This document shows, piece by piece, positions 1-6,252 of a stretch of 6,252 nt of DNA (the first letter of the stretch is position 1; each line of letters opens with the position of its first letter). The translations under genes were made by a program, and so were the position numbers. The notes under the pieces were generated by a model. That model worked only from the letters and a program-made list of their open reading frames with translations, was not told where the DNA came from and ran no database searches. The DNA is from Planctomycetales bacterium (GTDB lineage: Bacteria; Planctomycetota; Phycisphaerae; SM23-33): the NCBI GenBank assembly GCA_030592655.1, contig JAUVIQ010000177.1, positions 1 to 6,252 of the forward strand, read 5' to 3'.

Positions 1-628
1 CGAGGTGGCGGAACTCATCTATGCCAAACGCAACCTCCAGTCGGTCAAATGGGTGCTGGCTGTACCGGAGGAATCCGAGATAACGAAAGCCGAAGATCTC
101 AAAGGCGGTATCATCGCAACGGAACTGGCCAATACTACCGGTAAGTACTTCGCCGATAAGGGTATCGACGTGAAGGTAGAGTTCAGTTGGGGCGCTACGG
201 AGGTCAAGGCCCGCCTGGTCGATGCAATCGTCGATGTAACCGAGACCGGTTCGAGTCTTCGTGCCAACCGACTGCGGGTTATTGATACGATCCTTTTTGC
301 CACGCCCCGGCTAATCGCAAACAAAGCCGCATGGGCCGATAAGTGGAAACGCGAAAAGATTGAAAACATCTCGCTGCTGCTGCAAGGGGCGATTTCCGCG
401 TGGGAAAAGGTGGGGCTGAAGATGAACGTCAGACGCTCGGACCTCCAGGGTGTTCTGGATTTGCTCCCTTCCGAAAAAAGCCCGACTGTTTCCAACCTCG
501 CCGATAAGGATTGGGTTGCCCTTGAAGTGATAGTATCCGAACGTCTCGAACGCGAGATGATCCCGCAGCTGAAACGAGCCGGAGCGACAGGTATAATAAC
601 TTATCCACTCAACAAGGTGATAAGTTGA
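1..628 (+). CDS. hisG: ATP phosphoribosyltransferase, long form, 5'-truncated by the window edge
   Basis: Catalyses the first step of histidine biosynthesis in the cytoplasm: ATP plus PRPP gives N1-phosphoribosyl-ATP and pyrophosphate. The frame is open to the left edge, and the first visible residues already lie inside the catalytic domain (AELIYAKRN, then KWVLAVPEES). About 80-90 N-terminal residues are therefore missing, and the GTG at 5 is an internal valine, not a start. Counting that valine as 1, the 13-residue PRPP-binding motif DAIVDVTETGSSL is at 73-85, preceded by EFSWGATEVK and followed by PRLIANKAAW. Residues from about 122 to 207 form the HisG_C regulatory domain (GLKMNV, KSPTVSNL, AGATGIITYPLNKVI). 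This domain marks the long, hexameric form that is feedback-inhibited by histidine and does not need HisZ. The stop is TGA at 626-628. No other his gene is visible in the window, so operon membership cannot be judged. Identity is very secure. Confidence 0.97.
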   Translation, partial: EVAELIYAKRNLQSVKWVLAVPEESEITKAEDLKGGIIATELANTTGKYFADKGIDVKVEFSWGATEVKARLVDAIVDVTETGSSLRANRLRVIDTILFATPRLIANKAAWADKWKREKIENISLLLQGAISAWEKVGLKMNVRRSDLQGVLDLLPSEKSPTVSNLADKDWVALEVIVSERLEREMIPQLKRAGATGIITYPLNKVIS

Positions 629-652
629 TTACAAAAGAAGAAGAAAAAAAAG

Positions 653-740
653 ATAGCAGGATTACAGGGATTTTAAGATTACGGGATAAAAAAGAAAAAA
701 ATAAATCCCTATAATCTTGTAATCCCTGTAATCCCGCTAT
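653..740. repeat. Long imperfect inverted repeat (hairpin) after hisG
   Basis: The left arm is 653-687 and the right arm 705-740, separated by a 17-nt A-rich loop (688-704). The reverse complement of the right arm matches the left arm over about 35 positions, with four base differences and a one-base indel. Three more A:T pairs (649-651 with 742-744) follow after one mismatch. Each arm consists of near-tandem units of about 9 nt related to AGGGATTAC, for example GGATTACAGGGATT in both arms. The element fills most of the gap between hisG and the TPR gene. It has no strong T tract behind it (only ATTTCTCC), so a dedicated Rho-independent terminator is not the best reading, although such a stem could still stop or protect transcripts. 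From memory, similar GGATTACAGGGATTA-type hairpins are scattered through many environmental bacterial genomes. That resemblance is recalled and untested here. Confidence 0.85.
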
Positions 741-808
741 ATTTCTCCGATGGCGGCTGGATATTATTTATTGGGAGTGTTGTTTAACATTATTTCGGGT
801 TACTTGTC

Positions 809-3800
809 ATGAAACGTTTTGCGTGGTTATTGCTGTGCGTTGTTGCTGCCTGTATATCAGGTCTGGCGTGTCCCGGGCCTGACGGACCCGGAACCGACAA
901 GCCGTCGCCGACGAGCAAACCGGCGGCGTTGGGCGAGGCGGCGAAACTGCCTCTGGAAAAATTACTCCCTGCCATCGAACGTCCCGTCGATTCGCCCGAT
1001 GCCGAAAAACTACCCGAACGCGCCGGTGGAATAGTCGCCCGCGCCGAAGCGATGGCTCGCCGGGGCGATTATATACAGGCAATCAATCTGTTTGAGCGTG
1101 CCGTCGGGTTCGCCCCCGCCTCGCCTCGTCTGCGCAGAGGTCTTGGGCTTGCCTACGCGGCGCTGGGCGACCGCGCAAAGGCAGGACCTCACCTGCTTGC
1201 TTCAGCCAAGGACGCGCCGAACCATGTGCGGGTCCAGCTTCTACTTGGTTGCTACGCGATCATGCAGCGTCAATTCGACCGGGCGATAATCCGCTTTCGC
1301 CGGGCATTATTGTGCAGCGACGCCGCCGACGAAAATCCCGACACAGCCGAGAGCCTGCTTCGCCTTGGCGACCTGCTGGAACGTCGAGGGCAATGGACGG
1401 CGTCGCTTGAATGTTACGAGCGATTGGGCGAACTCATCGCTTCGCACGGGCGGGCGTATGCCGGACGACCGTTGTTGAAATCGCTGGTTACCAACCCTGA
1501 GCGATGTATCGTCGCACGGGGGCGATTGCTGCTGAAACTTCGCAAGACCGACAAGGCCGCCGTCCTGCTGGAACGGGCGTATCGTCGAGATAAGACCGAC
1601 CCTCATGCGGGACGATTGGCTGTAATCGCACTGATTAAAATCGGCGAATTCGAACGCGCCAGAAGTATCATTATGGAAATGCTCGTTACTCCCGTCCGTC
1701 GGCGCGACGCGACAGCGCTGGCGGTGATGTGGTGCAGGGAGAAGAAAACGCCGTCGGCGCCCAAAGCCCTTCTGGATCAGTACCTCGCCGGCGGAAAGTC
1801 CAATTCAGAGTTTGTTATTGCAATGGCCGAAGTCGCAGCCGAGTTGGGCGCATCGGACGATGCGGCTGATATACTGAAAAAATATCTCTCAAAGGCGTCG
1901 GGAGATAATGTAGTCGCCTTTCGACTGGCGAGGCTCTACGCTCGCACGGGGAACATCTCCGCCGCTGTCGGGCAATTCGCCTCGCTGCTGAATGTCGATG
2001 CCTGTGATACCTCGCAACTGCACGAAGAAGTCGCAGACCTGACCAGGTACAAAATCAAAAAGGGTTTCACCGACGAGTTGTCCGCCGAGGCGTCCGAAAA
2101 AGGCGAGTTGAAACCGGCCTTTCTGACCGTCGCGGCGATGCTGGCTGAAAAAAACGGTCAACGGGAAAAGGGAGTCGGTCTTCTTCTTCAAGCCATTGAG
2201 GCGAATGAAAAATTCTGGCCTGCGTATGATGTCCTTGCCGACTTTTATATTTCAGGCGGCGAGTTCGCCAAGATCGACGCCCTCGTCGCAAAGGCGACCC
2301 GTCTTGCCGGCGACGGGTGGTTCAGGTTCTATTTCACCGGAAAGATAAAACTCGACCGAGGCTGTACCGCCGAAGCCATAGACAACCTGGAGCGAGCCCA
2401 TGCCCGTTGCAGCCGGCATATACCGACGCTGTGCCTGCTTGGGCGGGCGTTCCTGCGGGCGGGATTGTTACGTGAGGCTGAACGCTACCTGCTGATGGCG
2501 GCGGATTTCTCGCCCGGAAACATTAAAGTTACCGGAGAGTTATTCAACCTCTACATGTCGCAGAGGCATAAGGCGCAGCGCAAGATTTCCGACGCCGGAA
2601 GGGTCGTGATGCGAATTTTGCAGCATAACCCCAAAAACGTCCACGCACGTACACTGATGGGGCGATTCTACCTCATAACCAATCAACCCAAACGTGCCCG
2701 AAAAATACTCAAATCGCTCCTGTCCGAAGCGCCGGAAAACGTCGCCGTCAGGCTGTTGGAACTGTCCAGCGACCTGTCTTTCGATCTGTCCGGGCCTCTA
2801 CCGTCAGGCGAACAGATTCGGCCCGACCAAGCGACTTCTGCGATGAAAAAGATACGCTACATTCTCAAACTGGACCCGCAGAACGTCGTAGCCAACAAGT
2901 TGTGCGCAAGTTTGCTGGTCAATCAGGGTAAAGACGCCGAGGCTGCGAAGGTCTGGGCGGTTCTGCACCGTCGGATGCCTTGCGATGCGCGTACAACATC
3001 GGCCTGGCTCGATTCGCTTATCAAGGTCGGTCTGGACAAACAGGCCGGCGAAGCGGCGGAGGAAATCGCAAGCCAAAAATCGGCAACGCCGAAAATGCGA
3101 ATGGCGGCGCTGGAGGCAATGCTGCAAATCAAACAGCACGAGCGGGCGGAGAAGATAATCGAGCAGTGGATGGGCGAACGCCCCAGCAAGGCGATCCTCA
3201 GGATACTGCGTTTCCGGGCGATGAGGGTGTACGAAGCCGCCAAACATTACGATAAGGCCCAGCGACTTCTGGACCGGTGGATCGCATCAGCGCCCGAACC
3301 GACACTGCTTTCCTTGCTCCGAAGCAAGAAAATACAATTTTACGGACTCGCAAAAAAATATGACGAGGCGATCGCTTCGGCCAAAAAATGGATTCGGAAC
3401 GAACCGAGCAACCCAAGCCCGAGGAATATGCTCATCGCGATGCTCGTAGAGGCAAAACAGTATGATAAGGCCCACACAATCATGGATGAATGGCTTGCCT
3501 CCGACAAGAACAAATGGATGCGAGATTGGTTGTTATCGACGAAATTGACGATATACGCCGAGCAGAAGCAATTTGAGAAACTTCTGCAACTTGGGCGGAA
3601 ATGGGCCGATGAGTCAACCGACGCCGGCGAACCGTACCGTCTTATTGCCGCCCTTCTGATTGAAAACGAAAAGTACGACCAGGCTCTCAAAATTGCGAAA
3701 AATTGGCTTGAGCATCAGGAAAAACTCCCTCCCAATACTCCGAAGCGGGCCGAAAAAATTCTTACCGCCAAAGGAGCGCCTGTATATATCCTCATGGAGG

Positions 3801-4408
3801 CGGGCAGGAAAAAACAGGCATTGGAACTCGCACGTAAACTCGCCGGGGATAATCCGCGACATCCAAAAGCGCTTCATATCCTCAGAACGGCGCTGGCGTT
3901 GGCAGGAAAGGAAGACGAATCACTGAAAGTCGCCGAGAAGATATATAAACTCGACCCAGACGACCCAATGATCAACAACGACCTGGGATACTCCCTTGCC
4001 GATAGGGGGATTGATCTGGACAAGGCCGAGGCCATGATACGCAAAGCCCTGGCGGCCAGCCCCGATTCCGTCGCCATCAGGGACAGTTTTGGGTGGGTGT
4101 TGTACAAACAGGGACGCTTCGCCGAGGCGAAAACCGTTTTTGACGGCGTGATTTCAAATGAAGCAGGAAAGCATCCGGTTATGCTCGACCACGCAGGGGA
4201 TACCTGCTGGCGACTTGGACTCCAAAGCGAGGCGATTCGATTGTGGGAACAGGCCCTCAAAAAGGCAAAAAAGGAAAAGCATCCGGGAACCGACGAGAAA
4301 AAAATACTGGCGGAAACGCCGAAAAAAATAAAATCGGCACGGAAAGGACAAAAACCATCCGTGGCGCCGTTGGGAAAGGGAGTCTCCGCCAAAACAGCGG
4401 ATAAATAA
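809..4408 (+). CDS. Large TPR-repeat protein with lipoprotein-like signal peptide
   Basis: A 1199-residue protein built almost wholly of tetratricopeptide (TPR) helical hairpins; such repeats normally mediate protein-protein binding, and no enzymatic domain is visible. The N-terminus is an export signal: MKR, a hydrophobic stretch at 4-20, then cysteines at 15 and 21. VAAC (12-15) fits a lipobox well but follows a short hydrophobic core. GLAC (18-21) is better placed but has Gly at -3. Lipid anchoring is therefore likely but not certain. A Pro/Gly-rich linker (22-40) follows. TPR units are clearest at about 74-170, 179-210, 335-395, 433-570, 610-645, 780-970 and 1020-1150. The units at 780-970 carry a conserved Trp. 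The C-terminal group (NNDLGYSLADRGIDLDKAE; DSFGWVLYKQGRFAEA; LDHAGDTCWRLG) is typical of bacterial TPR proteins. The tail from 1151 is Lys-rich and probably disordered. The ATG at 809 is chosen because it gives the signal peptide; no good Shine-Dalgarno precedes it. The specific function is unknown; an envelope-anchored assembly scaffold is inferred. Confidence 0.93.
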   Translation: MKRFAWLLLCVVAACISGLACPGPDGPGTDKPSPTSKPAALGEAAKLPLEKLLPAIERPVDSPDAEKLPERAGGIVARAEAMARRGDYIQAINLFERAVGFAPASPRLRRGLGLAYAALGDRAKAGPHLLASAKDAPNHVRVQLLLGCYAIMQRQFDRAIIRFRRALLCSDAADENPDTAESLLRLGDLLERRGQWTASLECYERLGELIASHGRAYAGRPLLKSLVTNPERCIVARGRLLLKLRKTDKAAVLLERAYRRDKTDPHAGRLAVIALIKIGEFERARSIIMEMLVTPVRRRDATALAVMWCREKKTPSAPKALLDQYLAGGKSNSEFVIAMAEVAAELGASDDAADILKKYLSKASGDNVVAFRLARLYARTGNISAAVGQFASLLNVDACDTSQLHEEVADLTRYKIKKGFTDELSAEASEKGELKPAFLTVAAMLAEKNGQREKGVGLLLQAIEANEKFWPAYDVLADFYISGGEFAKIDALVAKATRLAGDGWFRFYFTGKIKLDRGCTAEAIDNLERAHARCSRHIPTLCLLGRAFLRAGLLREAERYLLMAADFSPGNIKVTGELFNLYMSQRHKAQRKISDAGRVVMRILQHNPKNVHARTLMGRFYLITNQPKRARKILKSLLSEAPENVAVRLLELSSDLSFDLSGPLPSGEQIRPDQATSAMKKIRYILKLDPQNVVANKLCASLLVNQGKDAEAAKVWAVLHRRMPCDARTTSAWLDSLIKVGLDKQAGEAAEEIASQKSATPKMRMAALEAMLQIKQHERAEKIIEQWMGERPSKAILRILRFRAMRVYEAAKHYDKAQRLLDRWIASAPEPTLLSLLRSKKIQFYGLAKKYDEAIASAKKWIRNEPSNPSPRNMLIAMLVEAKQYDKAHTIMDEWLASDKNKWMRDWLLSTKLTIYAEQKQFEKLLQLGRKWADESTDAGEPYRLIAALLIENEKYDQALKIAKNWLEHQEKLPPNTPKRAEKILTAKGAPVYILMEAGRKKQALELARKLAGDNPRHPKALHILRTALALAGKEDESLKVAEKIYKLDPDDPMINNDLGYSLADRGIDLDKAEAMIRKALAASPDSVAIRDSFGWVLYKQGRFAEAKTVFDGVISNEAGKHPVMLDHAGDTCWRLGLQSEAIRLWEQALKKAKKEKHPGTDEKKILAETPKKIKSARKGQKPSVAPLGKGVSAKTADK

Positions 4409-4411
4409 GGA
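4407..4411 (+). promoter_or_regulatory. Ribosome binding site of the yebC-family gene
   Basis: AAGGA overlaps the TAA stop of the upstream TPR gene and sits 8 nt before the ATG at 4420. It fixes the yebC start. The 11-nt gap between the two genes suggests one transcript and possibly translational coupling. Confidence 0.75.
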
Positions 4412-4419
4412 ATAGAAAT

Positions 4420-5178
4420 ATGTCAGGACACTCACATTGGGCGACGATCAGGCGGTCGAAGGCGGCTAATGACGCCAAGAGAGGGCGATTGTGGTCGAAA
4501 CTCGCCCGGCGGATTATCGTAGCCGCAAAAAGCGGGGGCGGGAACCCCGACGAAAACCTCCAACTACGATATGCCATCGACGACGCCAAAGCCGCTAACC
4601 TGCCCAAAGATACCATCAATAAAGCCATCAAAAAGGGAACCGGCGAACTTGGAGCCGAAAACTACGAACGCATTATCTATGAAGGTTACGGGCCCAGTGG
4701 GGTGGCGGTTATGGTCGAATGTCTCACAGATAACCGCAACCGGACCGTTCCGGAACTGCGAAAGATATTCGAACGAGCCGGCGGGCAACTCGGCGAATCA
4801 AACTGTGTCGCGTGGATGTTCACGCAGAAAGGGACGTTCACCGTCGCAGCCGAAGCCGTCGCCGAAGACGCACTCATTGAGATATGCCTCGATGCCGGCG
4901 CAGACGACGTGAAAAGAGAAGCGGAAGTCTTCGAAATCACCTGTGAGGTCGCCGATTTCCATGCCGTCAAGGAGGCCTTCGCCCAAAAAGGCGTCGAGAC
5001 AATCACCGCTGAAATCGCCATGATCCCCAATACCACCGTTGAGGCGAGTGCGGATAATGTCCGGCAAATACTCCACCTCATGGATGAACTGGACGATCAC
5101 GACGACGTTCAAAATGTATTCGCTAATTTCGATATTCCCGACGACGTAGCCGCCAATCTCGAAGATGTTTCCGCATAA
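4420..5178 (+). CDS. yebC: YebC/TACO1-family protein
   Basis: A full-length 252-residue member of the YebC/PmpR/TACO1 family, close to the usual length of about 240-250. The family was long annotated as a transcriptional regulator. Human TACO1 and, more recently, bacterial homologues are linked to translation, notably relief of ribosome stalling at proline-rich stretches; which role applies here is not shown by the sequence. It acts in the cytoplasm. Diagnostic stretches are GHSHWATI (3-10), KAANDAKRG (14-22), AAKSGGGNPDENLQLR (35-50), NLPKDTINKAIKKGTG (60-75), YEGYGPSGVAVMVECLTDNR (87-106), VAWMFTQKG (130-138) and the C-terminal DDVQNVFANFDIP (228-240). The N-terminal basic, helical domain and both alpha/beta domains are intact. 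The ATG start is supported by AAGGA 8 nt upstream and by the universal M-x-GHS start of the family. The gene follows the TPR lipoprotein gene by 11 nt, so co-transcription is likely. No ruvC, ruvA or ruvB, frequent yebC neighbours elsewhere, follows. Confidence 0.96.
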   Translation: MSGHSHWATIRRSKAANDAKRGRLWSKLARRIIVAAKSGGGNPDENLQLRYAIDDAKAANLPKDTINKAIKKGTGELGAENYERIIYEGYGPSGVAVMVECLTDNRNRTVPELRKIFERAGGQLGESNCVAWMFTQKGTFTVAAEAVAEDALIEICLDAGADDVKREAEVFEITCEVADFHAVKEAFAQKGVETITAEIAMIPNTTVEASADNVRQILHLMDELDDHDDVQNVFANFDIPDDVAANLEDVSA

Positions 5179-5256
5179 GATGCGGGTCGGCGCAGTGGAC
5201 AGAGCAAAATTCAACAACCCCACAAAGCCACCCAAACCGCCCATCTTGTTTATTTT
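5177..5256 (+). terminator. Weak Rho-independent terminator candidate after yebC
   Basis: CCGCCCATCTT (5237-5247) is complementary to 5177-5190 over 11 pairs if C5183 and GT 5186-5187 bulge out: AAGATG, GG and CGG pair with CATCTT, CC and CCG. The right arm runs into a T-rich stretch (TTGTTTATTTT, 5246-5256). The left arm begins inside the yebC stop codon. Against it, the loop is about 46 nt and the stem is bulged, so chance pairing is possible. Its position, between the end of the TPR-yebC unit and a gene with its own spacer, makes termination here plausible. Confidence 0.3.
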
Positions 5257-5390
5257 AACATTTTGAGTAAAGATTTTTGCCCGCCCTGTCCGATTTTACC
5301 TATGCCGCGTATTTTACCCATATTAACAAGCGGCGAGTGAAAATTGGCGTTATTCTTTGATAATGGGCTTCCTGGCCTCTGAAATTGTTG

Positions 5391-5395
5391 AAAGG
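5391..5395 (+). promoter_or_regulatory. Ribosome binding site deciding the start of the corrinoid-fold gene
   Basis: AAAGG lies 9 nt before the ATG at 5405. The in-frame earlier candidates, TTG at 5357 and ATG at 5363, have no Shine-Dalgarno sequence in front of them (the preceding bases are ATTGGCGTTATTC). The later ATG is therefore preferred. Confidence 0.6.
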
Positions 5396-5404
5396 TACCG
5401 GATT

Positions 5405-6178
5405 ATGGAAATTGCAGAAGTTTTCGCACAGTATATGGAGCATCTTCTTTCAGGGAAACGTTGTGAAGCGCGTGAGATGATAGAAGCCACGCTTGATCGC
5501 GGAGTCAGTGGCCGGAAGTTGATCCAGTTCGTAATCTGGCCTGCAATGGTGCAGATCGAGAGGCTTTACGATGAAGGAAAGATTAATCGCCTCCTGGAGC
5601 ACATGGCTACGCGGATTAATCGCATGATCGCCGATCAGATTCAATCGCATCTCGCCAGAAGCCCCAAGAACGGGATGCGTCTGCTGGTAACCTGCGGGGA
5701 CGGCGAGCAGGAAGAACTCGGCGCGCAGATGATAGGCGATCTGTTTGAGGCGGAGGGTTGGGGCGTCTGGCTGCTTGGCGCGGGCGTTCCGAACGACGAA
5801 GTTGTGGAACTTCTCGGAAGACTTCGCCCTGACGTTCTGTGTGCTTACGGCACCAAGCCGGAAGGGGTTCCGGGAATCCGCCGATTGATTGATACGATTC
5901 GCGAGATCGGAGCATACGAGCAGATGCAGATTATGGTCGTCGGCGGGGTTTTTAACCGCGCTGCCGGACTTGACGAGGAAATTCGCGCGGACTTGTCGGC
6001 CTCCGATGCCGCCGAAGCGCTCAAAACCGTTCTGGAGCATCCGGTGCGTATCCCCCGTCCGGACCTTCCCCAGCCTGGCCGGCGCCGCAAACGAAAGACC
6101 GCTAAACGACAGACCAAGGCATTGGTTAAAGCCAAGGTCAGGAAATCCCGCCCACGCGCTATGGCAGCGGCATCGTAA
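5405..6178 (+). CDS. Cobalamin-binding-domain-like protein with basic C-terminal tail
   Basis: A 257-residue protein with the two-part architecture of B12-binding modules (MetH, CarH/LitR, corrinoid proteins). Residues about 1-85 form a helical cap and about 90-210 a Rossmann-like domain. The cap carries Y55-x9-E64-H65, matching the Wx9EH motif of CarH-type caps with Tyr for Trp. The Rossmann part has LLVTCGDGEQEELGAQM (93-109), then GDLFEAEGWGVWLLGAGVPNDE (from 111), RPDVLCAYGT and VVGGVFNR (178-185). The cobalt-ligand motif DxHxxG reads ExExxG here (E101, E103, G106), so the lower-ligand histidine is absent. The protein may bind cobalamin base-on, bind something else or be purely regulatory. 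Residues 213-257 are a Pro/Arg/Lys-rich tail that could contact nucleic acid or other polyanions. There is no DNA-binding HTH and no signal peptide, so it is probably cytoplasmic. An in-frame extension to ATG 5363 or TTG 5357 would add 14 or 16 residues but lacks a ribosome site. The fold is secure; the function is unknown. Confidence 0.85.
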   Translation: MEIAEVFAQYMEHLLSGKRCEAREMIEATLDRGVSGRKLIQFVIWPAMVQIERLYDEGKINRLLEHMATRINRMIADQIQSHLARSPKNGMRLLVTCGDGEQEELGAQMIGDLFEAEGWGVWLLGAGVPNDEVVELLGRLRPDVLCAYGTKPEGVPGIRRLIDTIREIGAYEQMQIMVVGGVFNRAAGLDEEIRADLSASDAAEALKTVLEHPVRIPRPDLPQPGRRRKRKTAKRQTKALVKAKVRKSRPRAMAAAS

Positions 6179-6252
6179 CGGAAGTCCGTAATATGTAATA
6201 CTGCGCACGACAAGTTTATGCGCTGATGGAAGATAAACGAGCCGCGACTGCA

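Noticed and set aside
762..767. TATTAT as a -10 box for the TPR gene
   Set aside because: The hexamer is 5/6 to consensus but sits in an AT-rich spacer with no recognisable -35 at the right distance, so it cannot be told from chance.
3352..3358. A7 run in the TPR gene as a programmed frameshift site
   Set aside because: The reading frame continues intact through it with good TPR sequence on both sides, and there is no downstream stimulatory structure or alternative-frame extension.
3874..4392. A 172-codon minus-strand open frame inside the TPR gene
   Set aside because: It is Ser/Phe-rich, typical of antisense translation of a Lys/Ala/Glu-rich protein, and lies wholly within an intact TPR coding region.
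5359..5364. GATAAT as a -10 box for the corrinoid-fold gene
   Set aside because: It is 5/6 to consensus and would give a short leader before the ATG at 5405, but no -35 element is visible 16-18 nt upstream.
6178..6189. ACGGA-AG-TCCGT palindrome just after the last gene as a terminator
   Set aside because: The stem is only 4-5 bp and no T tract follows.
5450..6208. A 252-codon open frame on the minus strand opposite the corrinoid-fold gene
   Set aside because: It mirrors a well-supported plus-strand gene, its translation shows no recognisable domain, and long antisense frames are common opposite GC-biased coding sequence.
6226..6252. ATG opening a frame (MEDKRAATA) that runs off the right edge
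   Set aside because: Only nine codons are visible and there is no Shine-Dalgarno sequence, so a new gene cannot be supported from this window.

Overview
The window looks like ordinary chromosomal DNA from a bacterium, most likely a member of the Planctomycetota (perhaps Phycisphaerae-like). This assignment is inferred from protein character, not from a marker gene. The YebC homologue has a LWSKLARRIIVAAK stretch of the kind I recall from planctomycete YebC proteins. The last gene resembles a cobalamin-binding-domain family with a basic tail that I associate with planctomycetes. A giant TPR lipoprotein also fits that phylum. All genes read left to right. There are no RNA genes, transposases, CRISPR arrays or phage genes.

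Layout: (1) positions 1-628 hold the 3' two-thirds of hisG, the long-form ATP phosphoribosyltransferase with its C-terminal histidine-feedback domain; the 5' end lies outside the window. (2) Positions 629-808 are an A-rich spacer dominated by a long imperfect inverted repeat (653-740) whose arms are built from short GGATTACAG-like units. It looks like a dispersed hairpin repeat rather than a simple terminator. (3) Positions 809-4408 encode a 1199-residue exported, probably lipid-anchored TPR-repeat protein. (4) Positions 4420-5178 encode a full-length YebC/TACO1-family protein, 11 nt downstream of the TPR gene with a good Shine-Dalgarno site, so the two are probably co-transcribed. (5) Positions 5179-5404 are a spacer with a weak terminator candidate and some T/A-rich repeats. 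(6) Positions 5405-6178 encode a cobalamin-binding-like protein whose cobalt-ligand histidine motif is altered and which ends in a strongly basic tail. (7) Positions 6179-6252 hold no supported gene.

The genes do not form an obvious single pathway: histidine biosynthesis, an envelope TPR scaffold, a translation-related factor and a corrinoid-fold protein. I do not see a clear new multi-gene system. The most noteworthy points are the long hairpin repeat after hisG, the corrinoid-fold protein lacking the DxHxxG histidine, and six Trp-marked TPR units inside the large lipoprotein.
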